Below, in pieces: positions 33,680 through 43,667 of a stretch of 64,000 nucleotides of DNA (positions are counted from its first letter, which is position 1; each line of letters begins with the position of its first letter). A model generated the notes under the pieces. It saw only the letters and a list, made by a program, of their open reading frames with translations, was not told the origin of the DNA and did not search any database. This DNA comes from Lactifluus volemus (Eukaryota; Basidiomycota; Agaricomycetes; Russulales; Russulaceae), in NCBI GenBank assembly GCA_022376515.1, contig WTXI01000037.1, positions 212,403-276,402 of the forward strand, read 5' to 3'. The translations under genes were made by a program, and so were the position numbers.

Positions 33680-34926
33680 TGCGAATGTCGTCGCATGCAT
33701 CTGCTCAGACGGCGGCACCCGCAACCGAGCTTACAATGGTTCGTGAGGACAACTGGGATGGCCGACGCTCCATGAAGACCTTCATAGCATGCTGATCGAT
33801 GCCGTACGACTCTCTGGTTGGGTTCCTGGTCTCAATGCTCTGAAATTTTCCGATGATTACGAGGTAGATCTGCCTAGTACTGATTGTGATGATGGTGAGG
33901 GGCACTTCGAAACCGCCTTGATAAGCGTGGCTACGCTGTTCACTGTCCAGGTCAGTCAGTGTTTTTTTTTTTTTTTTGTGCCGTCTTCGAAATATTTCGT
34001 GTTTGTTCGTGTGCTTTTTCATCCGGAAGCGGTTGGCTGATGCTTACAATTCTCTCTGGAAGGCCGCTTCATTCAACGCTTACGGGGTATTTTGTGCTGA
34101 ACATCCTGGCGCGATCGAGATTGTAAAAAACCTTCAGCGTAAGCGACTTGTTGAATGGGATGCGTTTGAGTGACGCTGCACAGAGCTGGTTACTGCCAGT
34201 CTCGCACATGCCGATAGTCCGCCAGAACGATCCAATGACGAGGAGGAAGAGGCGGACCAGTACCCCGACGGTGATAGTGACGGAAAAGACCCGGAATTGT
34301 CACATGCACAGCGACAGTCCATGACCCCGCTCGATAACCAGCCTTCCTGGCATTCTCGCTCGAACCATGACTTAACGAGCATGCCGCCTTCACAGCTGGG
34401 AACAAAGAAAGCCTTTCAGAGCGTGATCCATGTCTGCGAATGCAATTCACAGATTATCTCATTAGACCTGTTCAACAGATATCCACTTCTACGTGCCCCA
34501 CTTATCCTCAACCGCGGGCCGACGGCACCTACTGGAACGGATGCAGTCGTCACGGATGCAAAAAAGGCGATGGTGGATGTTGCGGCCCTCATCAACAGCG
34601 CAAACTTTTCGCACCTTCAGCAACAGCAAACTTCTTGCATTGGCGCGTGCCTTCCTGCATCAGCCACAGTCCTTACCTTCATCCGTACGCTCAGGCCCTG
34701 CACGTTAGCTGGTTCTCTAGACGTGGTACGAGTGCCTGCGCTCAAGGCAAAGTACCTTGCCGCATTCCTTTACGAAGGTGGTTTCCTTGCATTGGCCAAC
34801 GTAATTCGCGGCCCGTGGTACGAACTGCGGTATTGGTTTTCGCTCGAAGGTTTTGAGCTGTATGACACAGCAGACGATGACCGTGAGTGGCAATCTCTAA
34901 ATGGGTGCTCGAGTGTACTGATATAG
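33680..34926 (+). pseudogene. Broken cargo gene of element C, unknown product
   Basis: Reads as one protein interrupted by a frame shift near 33780, an intron-like gap about 33951-34037 (GTCAGTC...GAAGCG), and a TGA at 34171-34173. Blocks: MVREDNWDGRRSMKTFIA, LIDAVRLSGWVPGLNALKF, HFETALISVATLFTV, RLADAYNSLWKAASFNAYGV, an acidic linker (SNDEEEEADQYPDGDS), then 34297-34926 with SLDVVRVPALKAKYLAAFLY and EGGFLALANVIRGPWYELRYWF. I recognise no domain. Position inside the TIRs suggests either an unfamiliar transposase or a captured host gene. The TGA fits CGA-to-TGA decay. Confidence 0.5.
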
Positions 34927-35359
34927 CTTTTTTTTCAGCACTGCTCCCTTATTCTTTTCACCTCTACAATCAAGTTCACGAGTTCGAGATCACGGCGTAT
35001 GAGGTGACCTGTCTCGGGGATGGGAGTGCTCCCGGTTGGTCTGCCCTGTGGTGAGTATGCCGTGTGCACAACCAGTAATTGGAAGTGTGCTCTCACCTTG
35101 CAGTGTAGCCACTCGAATTGGATGTCAACATCAATGTCAATGTCAATGCTGTGGTGGGAGGACCCTTTGGACCCTGTCCATGTCCTGGACTGGTGTTGTG
35201 ATGGTATGACCCAGTCTGGAAAGATGAATGGGTGTGTTGCTAGTAGGGAAATGCAAGAAAGCAGTGGATTGTCCTGCATCTCCTGTGGCTTCCATGTTTC
35301 CTGTGCCTCCTGTGTTTCCCATGAGCCTTGTCCTAGTTATTAATGTTGTAGTGTAATCT

Positions 35360-35640
35360 CAAATATATTTTGCTTAAAATGTTCTTAAAAGTGCTTAAAT
35401 CTCACTTAAACATGCTTGAAACTCACTCAAATGTTGAAATTGACCCGATTTTAAGTAAAAAAAAAAAAAGAAAATAAGCGAAAATAAGTGAAAATAAGTG
35501 AAAATAAGTGAAAATAAGCAAATTCCTGGAGGCCGACTTGTCTTAAAATGACTTAAAGTGCTTAAAGTACTTAAAGTACTTAGGAGTACTTAAAAAAACT
35601 TTTTAAGTGAGTTTAAGTAGAAATAAGCTGCTTGGACATT
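35360..35640. repeat. CTTAAA subterminal array, right
   Basis: Right-hand counterpart of the array at 32400-32890, with GCTTAAA, ACTTAAA and the variant GTGAAAATAA repeated four times at about 35480-35515. Confidence 0.75.
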
Positions 35641-35652
35641 TTGCTGATGCTA

Positions 35653-35679
35653 CTAGGGCGTATAGGAGGATAAGAGAAG
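35653..35679. mobile_element. LTR A' fragment 3
   Basis: TAGGGCGTATAGGAGGATAAGAGAAG continues the A' LTR after element C, then stops abruptly at the first base of Gypsy-E. The remaining roughly 380 bp of the LTR are not found on the far side of Gypsy-E. Confidence 0.8.
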
Positions 35680-36286
35680 TGTTATGGACTGACACATGTT
35701 TGCTGACTCATACTATACTTTTTCGGACTACTTACTCATTTCTGCTGACTCCCTTGCTTATGCGAATGGACTGCCGATCGCTTTGTTTCAGATCGCTTAC
35801 TTATTTTTCTCTCACGACACAGCCTCACACAGCACCGTACAGCCGCAAGTAACAGCCACATGCACAGGATGACTCGCTGATTCCTGGAACATGTTTCAAA
35901 CCCTGAAAGCTGTACGAAGGTCACAGCCCCTACGGCTGTGTACATAGCCTTGTCTTCTTATATATAAACCCTATACTTTCTGCCCTAGAGACCTTAAGTC
36001 TCAGTTTTGTTTCGCAATCCAAGTCTTCTATCTATTAGAACCTTGCTTGCCTAGAAGCATCAGACCTGAGAGAACCCTCTTGACATCACACTCTTCGACT
36101 TCTTGACACTTTGGTCTTATCCCTAAGCCCAAAGCCCTTGACCTCTGAAACGCTCTTGACTTAGTCGTTTACTAAGTCTTGTCTTTATCGAACCTTTGAT
36201 CTTGACTTGCACGTCTTGCAAGTCTCGCTCTTGACTTTACGAACGATCGTACACTTCGTACAAAGGTCCCACTTGGAACCTTAACA
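35680..36286 (+). repeat. Gypsy-E 5' LTR
   Basis: 607 bp, TGTTATGGACTGACAC...CCTTAACA. It contains TATATATAAA at 35959-35968. Compared with 57683-58278 it is about 96-97 percent identical with several small indels, so Gypsy-E is older than Gypsy-A and Gypsy-B. Confidence 0.9.
35959..36007 (+). promoter_or_regulatory. Gypsy-E TATA box and predicted RNA start
   Basis: TATATATAAA at 35959-35968 is followed about 35 nt later by AAGTCTCAGTTT (35996-36007). That 12-mer is exactly complementary to the primer site after the LTR, as expected if it forms the transcript 5' end. Confidence 0.7.
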
Positions 36287-36299
36287 CAAACTGAGACTT
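36287..36299 (+). promoter_or_regulatory. Gypsy-E self-primer binding site
   Basis: CAAACTGAGACTT directly follows the LTR. AAACTGAGACTT is a perfect 12-nt complement of AAGTCTCAGTTT at 35996-36007. No clear tRNA 3' end complement was recognised. Confidence 0.75.
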
Positions 36300-36332
36300 C
36301 TACTCTCACACTTGTGAACGAACGAACGAACC

Positions 36333-38156
36333 ATGTCAGACAGCTCTAGAGGCAGTCTGTATGGTAGATTCACCGCGTTAGCCGAAGAATCTCCTGAACA
36401 AAATCGCCCTACACAAGGCGATGACGAAGATGACGAAGTCCTTGCGCAAGCCGCTGGGACTAGACTCCGCGCCCACTCCCATACTCCTATAATCTCGCTT
36501 GAACAAGCAATTGAACAAGTGAAACAACCCGCGACACCTTCTGACTCTGGAAGTGACGAAGAACCAAACTACAACCTAGCCATGGACCTTCTACCCGATA
36601 GTCCCACTAACGAACAGCTTGAGCAAATGAGAAAAATATTTGCTAAGCAACCGACACCTGAACCAGTACCTGACCCAAACGCCCCGCTCACCCCTAAAGA
36701 ACTCCTCGCCCTAAACTCCATATTTAAATCTAAAGCCCCCGCTTCGACCAGCACCTCCCCTATTCAAGCTTTTGCAGCACGAACCTTTCATGCAGCAGCA
36801 AAAGGGATCGCTGGATACGCACTACTCCCCCCTTTCCAAATTGCATCAGCAACCGCCACAGCACCACCTGCAACCACCACCGCTTCGACCCTCTTTTCTC
36901 AACCCAAAGGAAAAGGAAAGAAAGCCCCCACCACGGCAAGCGGTAGTGGAGCAATTTTCAGCGGCAGTGGAGGAGGAGGAGGAGGCGGTGCTCCAGGAAG
37001 CAGTGGAGGAGGAGGAGGAGCACCTGGCAGTCCTGGGGGAGGAGGAGGTGGCGGTGGAGGAGGAGGTGGTGGCGGAGGAGGAGGTGGCGGCGGAGGAGGA
37101 GGAGCAGCTCCCCTTCAACAGGGCCAAGGCTTTGCTCAAATCCCCGCTGCTGGAGGAGGGTTAATAGGAATCCCCCCAAAACCCTTTGATGGAAACAGAT
37201 CACGATCGAAACATTTCATGGAAATCTTCGAAAATTACCGAAGATTAAACCAAGGAAACCCCGGGATGTCGAACCCCTCAAACCGAATCCTCATGTTCAC
37301 CACGTTTATGGCTGGACCGTGTTGTGAAGGTTGGGCCCAAGCACGTCTTAACTCCCTGGGAGGGTATCTAGACCGTGGAGGAGACCCTAATGACCTAGAC
37401 CTTTGGGTTGGGTTCAAACAAAGGTTCCTTGAAGACTTCCGAGATGCGGCCGCTAAGGAAGATGCCCTTACAAAATTCACGAAACTCCAGATGGTCGGAG
37501 ACAATTTAGATGACTACACCACTTCATTCAATGACCTTCTTGAAGAAGCAGGCTTTGAAGCCAACGCTCAGGGGACTATCATCCAATATTGCGCCGGTCT
37601 CAAAGAACCTCTTCACATGACCATTATGAACCGCGAATGGCTGAGGCCAGAAACTCTTGCGGAATGGCAGGAAGCAGCACGGAAGCACTCGGCTGCATGG
37701 ACAGAACAAAAACTGTTCAAAGAATTGCACGGTGGAGGATCGCTAGGACGCATTACTCAACTACTCGGCAATGCGCGAGGACAGCAACAACAACGCCGTC
37801 CTCAACAACCACCGTGCCCAGCCCCACGTCCACAACGAGATGCTGATGCCATGGATGTAGACGTCACTACTACCCAAAGTAATCGCACCCCTGATCCTGA
37901 TCGAGAACGCCTCATACGTGAAGGACATTGCTTCTATTGCAAAGAACAAGGCCATCTCTCTAGAGAATGCCCTGTCAAAAAGAAATGAAACGCCAATGCC
38001 ACCGGTACTACGCGTGCCCATGTCACTGAAACATCTGAAGCAACAATGACCCCTATCCCTACTCCTTCCAAAGAACTTTCAAATGCGGAAGTCACTAAAG
38101 CCCTCAAAGCCATGTCTGACGAAGAACGTGGCAAGCTTGCCGAATTCCTCTCTTAA
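36333..38156 (+). CDS. Gypsy-E gag, poly-glycine tract, CCHC knuckle, late TGA
   Basis: Starts MSDSSRGSLYGRFTALAEES at 36333. An acidic N-terminal part is followed by a poly-glycine tract of about 50 residues (36961-37109, GGA/GGN repeats), a capsid-like domain (PKPFDGNRSRSKHFMEIFENY ... FLEDFRDAAAKEDALTKFTKLQ ... LDDYTTSFNDLLEEAGF) and CFYCKEQGHLSREC near 37928-37970. A TGA at 37986-37988 ends the frame. It then stays open, with plausible coding (NANATGTTRAHVTETSEA ... LSNAEVTKALKAMSDEER), to TAA 38154-38156, so the TGA is probably a decayed CGA. Confidence 0.85.
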
Positions 38157-38272
38157 GATCCATCTTTTTAGAGGGCTCTGATCTTGCCGCCTGGATCCGA
38201 GCCTTAGTACCGAATAGCTTGTATTTAAATGCCATTTCATCAATGGAAGTTCCCATTATTTATTCAAGCTAT

Positions 38273-38280
38273 AACGGCGG
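38273..38280. repeat. hAT target-site duplication, left
   Basis: AACGGCGG, identical to 52571-52578; 8 bp is the hAT superfamily signature. Confidence 0.95.
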
Positions 38281-38428
38281 TAGTGATGGACGTGGGTAAC
38301 CCTGGGCTATCTTCAGAGGTACCCATACCCTAACCCCAGAAAAACCCGTACCCCAGGCACGGGTACGGGATTCCCGCAGGATTATCTGAGGGTATCGGAA
38401 AAACCCATACCCAGTGGGTAAGGGTATG

Positions 38429-38942
38429 TGTTACGGCTCGACTAGGGCCGGGTCCCAACTAGGGTTCAAGAGTTCTGATCTCTCCCAAGATCTAGGTTCA
38501 GGGTCACTCAAGGTGACGACGCACAGAACCCTGTGGTGTTGTAGCACAACCACCAAGCTTCGATGGCCCTACTAGGGCGTATAGGAGGGTAAGAGAAGAA
38601 AGGGGAATAGAGGGGAGCCTTTGTTACTCAGGAGAGGGTAAAACAAGTCGATTGGAGTTAAAGCCGAAGCTGGGGTACAAACTACCAGCTGAGGCCTACT
38701 TATACAGTCTATGCTAATTGTTCTACCAAACTAGGGTGGACAATAGGCATGAGGTCAAGAACAATAACGAATGCGAACAATAGAGGCTTGGGACAATAAC
38801 ACTGGTCAAAACAGGATGAACAATAGAGAGTTAGAACAATAGAATCAGTCAGCACAATAAGAGCCATGTGGAAGGGACGTCATCAGGATGAGTAAGCGTG
38901 TGTAGGAAGCATAAGGTCCAACTTGTCCTGCATTCCGTAACA
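38429..38942 (-). repeat. Gypsy-A LTR (3' LTR)
   Basis: 514 bp, TGTTACGG...CCGTAACA. It differs from 45654-46166 by one C-run indel and four substitutions, each of which turns a CpG of the partner into TpG or CpA in this copy. Confidence 0.95.
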
Positions 38943-38978
38943 ATACCCCCTCTCTAGAAGGCAGTCCCACCTGCCACC

Positions 38979-41504
38979 TTAGTCAGTTTTACGTCGTGAC
39001 TGGGACGGGCCGGGTACACAGGTGTCCAAGACTTCCATCTGCTTGCGCTTCTTCTTGATCTCCTCTGCAGTGCCATCCAAAAGGCATCCCCCACCGCGCC
39101 ATATGTGGTCTTCGGGGACGCGACACACTCCGAGCCCTGGCATACAGGAGAAGTGAGGGAAGGGGCAGCCGTCACTGTTGTGAGTCATCATTCTGTCGTG
39201 GAAGCGGCAATGTTTCAGCTCTCTACGCGGCGTAGAGTCATTTGGAAAATCGAATCTCTGAAGACCTCCGGAATCGAGTCCCAAGCGATCAAGTCCGTGT
39301 GGGTGAAGAGTAAGGCGCGCTCGTGGTTCCATATCCCGATCTCTCTGCTGAGGACCCCCGGGATTACCGTCCCTCTGGTCGAGCCAATACTCGGTGGTCC
39401 CGTAGGTGGGGAACACTTGAATGGCTTCGTCCTGCGTGCTAACTGGGGTTGTCTGGGTGCCAACGCTGCAGGTCTGAGGGGGCAGATCTGGGACCCAACC
39501 GTCTGTCTGCGCCGCCACGACAGCGGGGGTCGTGGGAGCACAAAGGAGGTTGATCTGTAGTCTGCCTTCTTCGTCTTCTTCAAACCATTCTTCTTCAGGG
39601 GTCTCTGGTCTAGCGAAGTCACCCAGCCTTTGGGCAACCATGGTGCTACAGCCGTCAGTGAAGATGCGGGTGCGTCTCTGAGCTCCGGGGTGGTCCCTTC
39701 TCCACTTGAAGTCGAAAAGGCAGTGAAGACACTGTCGGGTATCCTCGTAGTACTTATAGGGATTGTAAGGCCACTCGTAGTTGCTTTCGCGCCCCACTGG
39801 CCAGTCATACGGGATCCCCAAGCACACAAGACGGACTTGACGGTAGTCAACTATGAAGGAGCCGGGGGAGGTGCGATGCTCTCGTTTGGGATCGAAGAAG
39901 TCTGCGTCTGCCCGGGAAGCTTGGAAAATTTGCGGGAGGGAGAGGTCAAGGTTTGCGGATTGAATCTCCTCCCAAGTATAAGGGAGCGAGGTGACTGGGG
40001 CGTTAGTAATGGGAAGCGCAGATGGCCTCCCAACAGAAGTGTTTGTGCTGGCTATGATGGGCGTAGGTGATGTGGATCTGTCGTTTGAGGAAGAACTCGC
40101 GGAAGTGAGGGGTAACGAAGGGGGGTTCGTTAGGCTCTTGGAAGAGGGAGCGAAGCTGCATTGTCTGCTGTCCATCCTCCCCTGTCTTATTATAATCTTC
40201 CTTGTCTTTGTTGGGTTTTGTTTGTGGAATTCTTCCACCAGGTCGTCCGCGTGTACCTGGTCAGCTGGTTCCCAGGTGTTGTGGGCGTGGGGGTACCCTT
40301 CCCACTTCAGAAAGTACTTGAGGCGCCCCTTGCCACGCCCTTTTCGCCTGGAGTCCAACACCTGTTCGACTTCGTATTCTTCCTCACCTTCTATTACGTC
40401 TGGGGCTGGTTCCGAGAAGGCCTGCCCATTTTCTTCCGTCTCCTTATATGGTGATAGAAGGGACGCATGGAAGACCAGGTGGACATGTTTTTGACGCCAC
40501 TGATCCGGGAGTTTCAGTTTGAAAACTACCGGGTTAATCACCTGGACCACTGGGAATGGGCCGTATCTTTTTGGAGCTAACTTGGCGAAGGGATGCGACG
40601 TTTTGAGGTTCTTCCCATCTAGCCAAACTTGGTCTCCTTCCTTGAAGGGTTCATATGCTCGTCTGCCCTTCTTTCGCACATTCCGCTTCTGGAGGAGATC
40701 TTGCGCCCTTTGGATTGCTTGACGCGCTTGGTTACGTTTCTCCATCAGATAGTCTTTGCGCCGTTCTACTGCTGGCATCTTCCCTTCCTTATCGGTTTGC
40801 CATACCGTGGGTGTGTGTCCCATGAGTAAGTCGAACGGGGTTTGTTTCGTTGTTTCATTGATCCACGAGTTGTGGACGAACTGGGCTAGAGGCAACCAGC
40901 TAACCCAGTCATTCTGTTGGAAGTTTCCATAGACGCGCAGGTATTGTTCTAGCCATTGGTTCGTTCGTTCCGATTGGCCATCTGTCTGGGGGTGGTATGC
41001 CGTACTGATGTTCTGGTCGATCCCCAATTGTCTGCACAGTTCCCTTGTCCATTTTGACGCAAAGCGCGGGTCGCGATCCGAAATTACCCGCCTCGGAGGG
41101 CCGTAGTGGGGGAACACCTCTTTGGCGTAGCACCTCGTGATCCCCTTGCTGTCAATGGTTTTGTTACAGGGGATAAAGAACGCGGCCTTGCTACAATCGT
41201 GGTCGGTGATGGTTAGAATGCTATCGTAGCCTTGCGACTCTGGGAGGTCTGTGATCAGATCTAGGGCGATCGTCGAGTATGGGGCATAGCTTTGTTTCGG
41301 GGGAATGGGCACCAAGGGGACCTTAGGCCTGGTTGTGCCGCTCTTGGTGCTTTGACAAGTTGCACACCCCTGCACGTATTTGGTGACAAATGTTCTCATC
41401 GTGGGCCACCAGTAGTCTTTAGCGATCATGGACCAAGTTCTCGTGATCCCTGGGTGCCCTGCTGTCTTGTGATTGTGGTACATTTGCAGGATGCTTCGAT
41501 GCAC
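38979..41504 (-). CDS. Gypsy-A integrase, chromodomain and Cys/His-rich tail
   Basis: An 841-codon open frame. It begins inside the integrase zinc-binding domain (YHNHKTAGHPG ... CATCQSTKSG), then the DDE core (ALDLITDLPESQGYDSIL, ISDRDPRF, AYHPQTDGQSE), the C-terminal GPF box (KRYGPFPVVQVINPVVFKL) and a chromodomain (EYEVEQVLDSR ... KYFLKWEGYPHAHNTWEPADQ). About 380 residues follow, with low-complexity linkers and a terminal cluster CRFHDRMMTHNSDGC (39165-39209) plus further Cys residues, where families B and E have CCHC knuckles. The upstream part of pol is in other frames. Confidence 0.9.
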   Translation of the reverse strand: MHRSILQMYHNHKTAGHPGITRTWSMIAKDYWWPTMRTFVTKYVQGCATCQSTKSGTTRPKVPLVPIPPKQSYAPYSTIALDLITDLPESQGYDSILTITDHDCSKAAFFIPCNKTIDSKGITRCYAKEVFPHYGPPRRVISDRDPRFASKWTRELCRQLGIDQNISTAYHPQTDGQSERTNQWLEQYLRVYGNFQQNDWVSWLPLAQFVHNSWINETTKQTPFDLLMGHTPTVWQTDKEGKMPAVERRKDYLMEKRNQARQAIQRAQDLLQKRNVRKKGRRAYEPFKEGDQVWLDGKNLKTSHPFAKLAPKRYGPFPVVQVINPVVFKLKLPDQWRQKHVHLVFHASLLSPYKETEENGQAFSEPAPDVIEGEEEYEVEQVLDSRRKGRGKGRLKYFLKWEGYPHAHNTWEPADQVHADDLVEEFHKQNPTKTRKIIIRQGRMDSRQCSFAPSSKSLTNPPSLPLTSASSSSNDRSTSPTPIIASTNTSVGRPSALPITNAPVTSLPYTWEEIQSANLDLSLPQIFQASRADADFFDPKREHRTSPGSFIVDYRQVRLVCLGIPYDWPVGRESNYEWPYNPYKYYEDTRQCLHCLFDFKWRRDHPGAQRRTRIFTDGCSTMVAQRLGDFARPETPEEEWFEEDEEGRLQINLLCAPTTPAVVAAQTDGWVPDLPPQTCSVGTQTTPVSTQDEAIQVFPTYGTTEYWLDQRDGNPGGPQQRDRDMEPRARLTLHPHGLDRLGLDSGGLQRFDFPNDSTPRRELKHCRFHDRMMTHNSDGCPFPHFSCMPGLGVCRVPEDHIWRGGGCLLDGTAEEIKKKRKQMEVLDTCVPGPSQSRRKTD

Positions 41505-43654
41505 TGTGGGGTCTTCTGGAACCGCTAGCCGGTCGTGGTGATACCACTTGGTCCCAAAGCGCGTTTGGTGCCTTCACACCCCTTCCGTTTTCGTCCACTC
41601 TTCTAACTGTTGCTGGTGCTTTTCTTGAGCGCGCTCTACTTCCTGTTCCAGTGATTGCTCTTCCGTGAAGAGGCGTACGAAGAGTTCCGGAGGCAAGACT
41701 AACACGTCTTCATGGTCATTCTCCCCTTGGTCACATCCTGGTCGTCATGACAATGGGTCGGCCTTGTTAGTCTTCCCCGGTCGATGTACGATTTTCATGT
41801 TATACTCCGCCATTTTAGGGATATAACGCGCCACCCGTCGACTGATTTTGTGCGCTCCCGGTAGTATTGAAGATTGGCATGGTCACTGACGACGGTGATG
41901 AGTGTGGGGAGCTCAATAGAAGGTGTCGCCAGTGTTCCAGACCTCGGATCATTGCCAATAGTTCCCAATCGTGGATATCATAGTTTCTTTCTGCTTGGTT
42001 GAACGTTCGCGAATAGTAGCCCACAGGGCGCAACTTCTGATCCTTGTCGGTTGGTGGAGGATCGCTCCACTAGCGTATTGTGAAGCATCGACTTCTAAGA
42101 CAAATGGTTCCGCCAGGTTAGGTCTCTGTAGGACCGGGTCGCTAGTGACTGCTTGATCAATTGATCCACTGCTTGCGCACATTCCCCTGTCCACTCAAAC
42201 TTGGTTGTCTTCTTTAGCAGGTTCGTCAGGGGCCTAGCAATGTTGGCGAAACCTGGGATGAACTGCCGTTGGTAGCCTAAGACTCCCAGCGTGCTGCGGA
42301 CCTCCCGTACTGATTTCAATTGGCGTGGCCAGTCTGCTAGACCATGCTTCTTGCTAGGGTCAATACGAATGGTTCCCTGATCGATGACATATCCCAGAAA
42401 TTCTATCTCTTCTAGCGAACTGACATTTTTCGGCTTCAGGAAGAGCGACTCCTTTTCCAGGATCTCTAAGTATTCCTTGGTGATCTGGTCATGCAGTTCT
42501 GGGTCGTCAGGGGTCACGATGAGAAAGTCGTCCAGGTACCATGAACCCAGCGAGGGTATTTCTTTTTCAGATGGCAAAGATGCGATCTGCCATCCGTTGG
42601 AAGGCGCTGGCGCATTGCATAGTCCGAAGGGCATGACCTTCGCTTCGAATAGGCCTTCATCCTTTTGACCGCGGTGATCCATTGGCTATCGGGGTGGATT
42701 CTGATGTTATAGTACCCTCCTAATGTCGAATTTGGACATGAGCTTAGCGTCTCCCATCTGGTCGAAGATGTGTCGATACGGGGAAGGGGGTACACGTCCT
42801 TAACCGTCCATTCGTTCACTTTCTGTAGTCATAGACCGGCTCAGCTTCCCGTCCTGCTTTTGATGTAAAGAAGGGGCTGGACCATGCTGATTTCGACCTC
42901 GTGATGTATCCTTTGGCCTGTTGTTCGGTGAGGAACGTTCGCATGGATTTGGTTTCTTCCATCGTTAATTTGTACGTCTTGCAGTTGATGGTCTTTGGGG
43001 CATCTGGTAGTAGGGTGATAACAAGGTCCTCTGGTCGTGAAGGGGGGAAGCGTTTTGCTTCTTCTTCTGAGAAAACTTTGGCATATTTCTGGAACTGTTC
43101 TGGGACTGCCACCCTGCTTTGACCCTTTCCTTCTCGTTGCGCCCATTGTTGGCTGAAACTCGTCTTGCATGCTTTCGTCCTTCGTGCTGCCCATTTCAAC
43201 TTCCAGCTTCGTCCTGTGGTGGACAGTTTGATTGGTGGACCCGAACCTTCCCATCCTTCCAGTTAATTTGGGGGTCGAACTCACGTAACCAAGGATATCC
43301 CAGATAATTCGATCCTCGCCCAAGTTCGTGATGAAGAAGACTTGTGCTGCTTCCTTTCGTCCCTGCAGATATTGAGGAGACAGTAACTGGTGATTTTTCC
43401 GTCTTGATTTTCCGTTCCATCCACATTGAACACCGTTCTGGCTCCTGGAGGTCTATTGATCCCAGACCCAGTTTTTCCACCATCCTCGGGTCAATGAAGT
43501 TTTCTGTGGCACCACTATCGAGTAGTGCCTTTTCGGCAGCCGTCTTGGTCGCGCTCGTGAACGATAGGGGAATGTCCAGTGTATTGGTTCTCAAGATACG
43601 ACATATTTGAGTAAGACGGGCTCGCACCCAGGCTGCACGGGTCGAGCCATTCAA
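41505..43654 (-). pseudogene. Gypsy-A protease, reverse transcriptase and RNase H, frame-broken
   Basis: Protease at 43654-43196 (LLDSGATENFIDPRMVEKLGL). Reverse transcriptase blocks lie in alternating frames: EEEAKRFPPSRPEDLVITL, TKSAWSSPFFTSK, VYDYRK, then NEWTVKDVYPLPRIDT, GGYYNIRIHPDSQWI, MPFGLCNAPA, WYLDDFLIVTPDDPE (the catalytic aspartates, here YLDD, near 42530), LGVLGYQRQFIPGFAN. RNase H follows (FVLEVDASQYASGAIL; EAERNYDIHDWELLAMIRGLEHW) down to about 41815. At least five frame changes interrupt it. Confidence 0.8.
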
Positions 43655-43667
43655 AAATCCTCTTCTT

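Larger units (their letters stand above)
32395..35649. mobile_element. Element C: TIR transposon with CTTAAA arrays and a cargo gene
   Basis: Inverted termini CATCAGCAAAATGTCCAAGC at 32395 and GCTTGGACATTTTGCTGATG ending 35649 match perfectly for at least 26 bp. CTA is duplicated at 32392-32394 and 35650-35652, and removal restores the A' LTR text CCCTACTAGGGCG. About 480 bp of the left subterminal region and 290 bp of the right are packed with CTTAAA/TTTAAG and ACTTAAA motifs, probably transposase-binding arrays. Inside are a C/T-rich low-complexity block (32.93-33.65 kb) related to that of element D and a broken gene (33.68-34.93 kb). No known transposase catalytic signature is visible. Confidence 0.85.

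Noticed and set aside
32927..33775. 282-codon Ser/Ala/Cys-rich frame in element C
   Set aside because: Low-complexity repeat translation; competing frames on both strands are of similar length, and units repeat at the DNA level without frame conservation.
32400..35640. CTTAAA arrays as a CRISPR-like or satellite array
   Set aside because: No regular spacer or repeat length, and they sit symmetrically inside transposon ends.
37986..37988. Programmed stop-codon readthrough at the gag end of Gypsy-E
   Set aside because: Other single TGA codons in the nest occur inside conserved domains and fit CGA decay, so a special readthrough signal is not needed.
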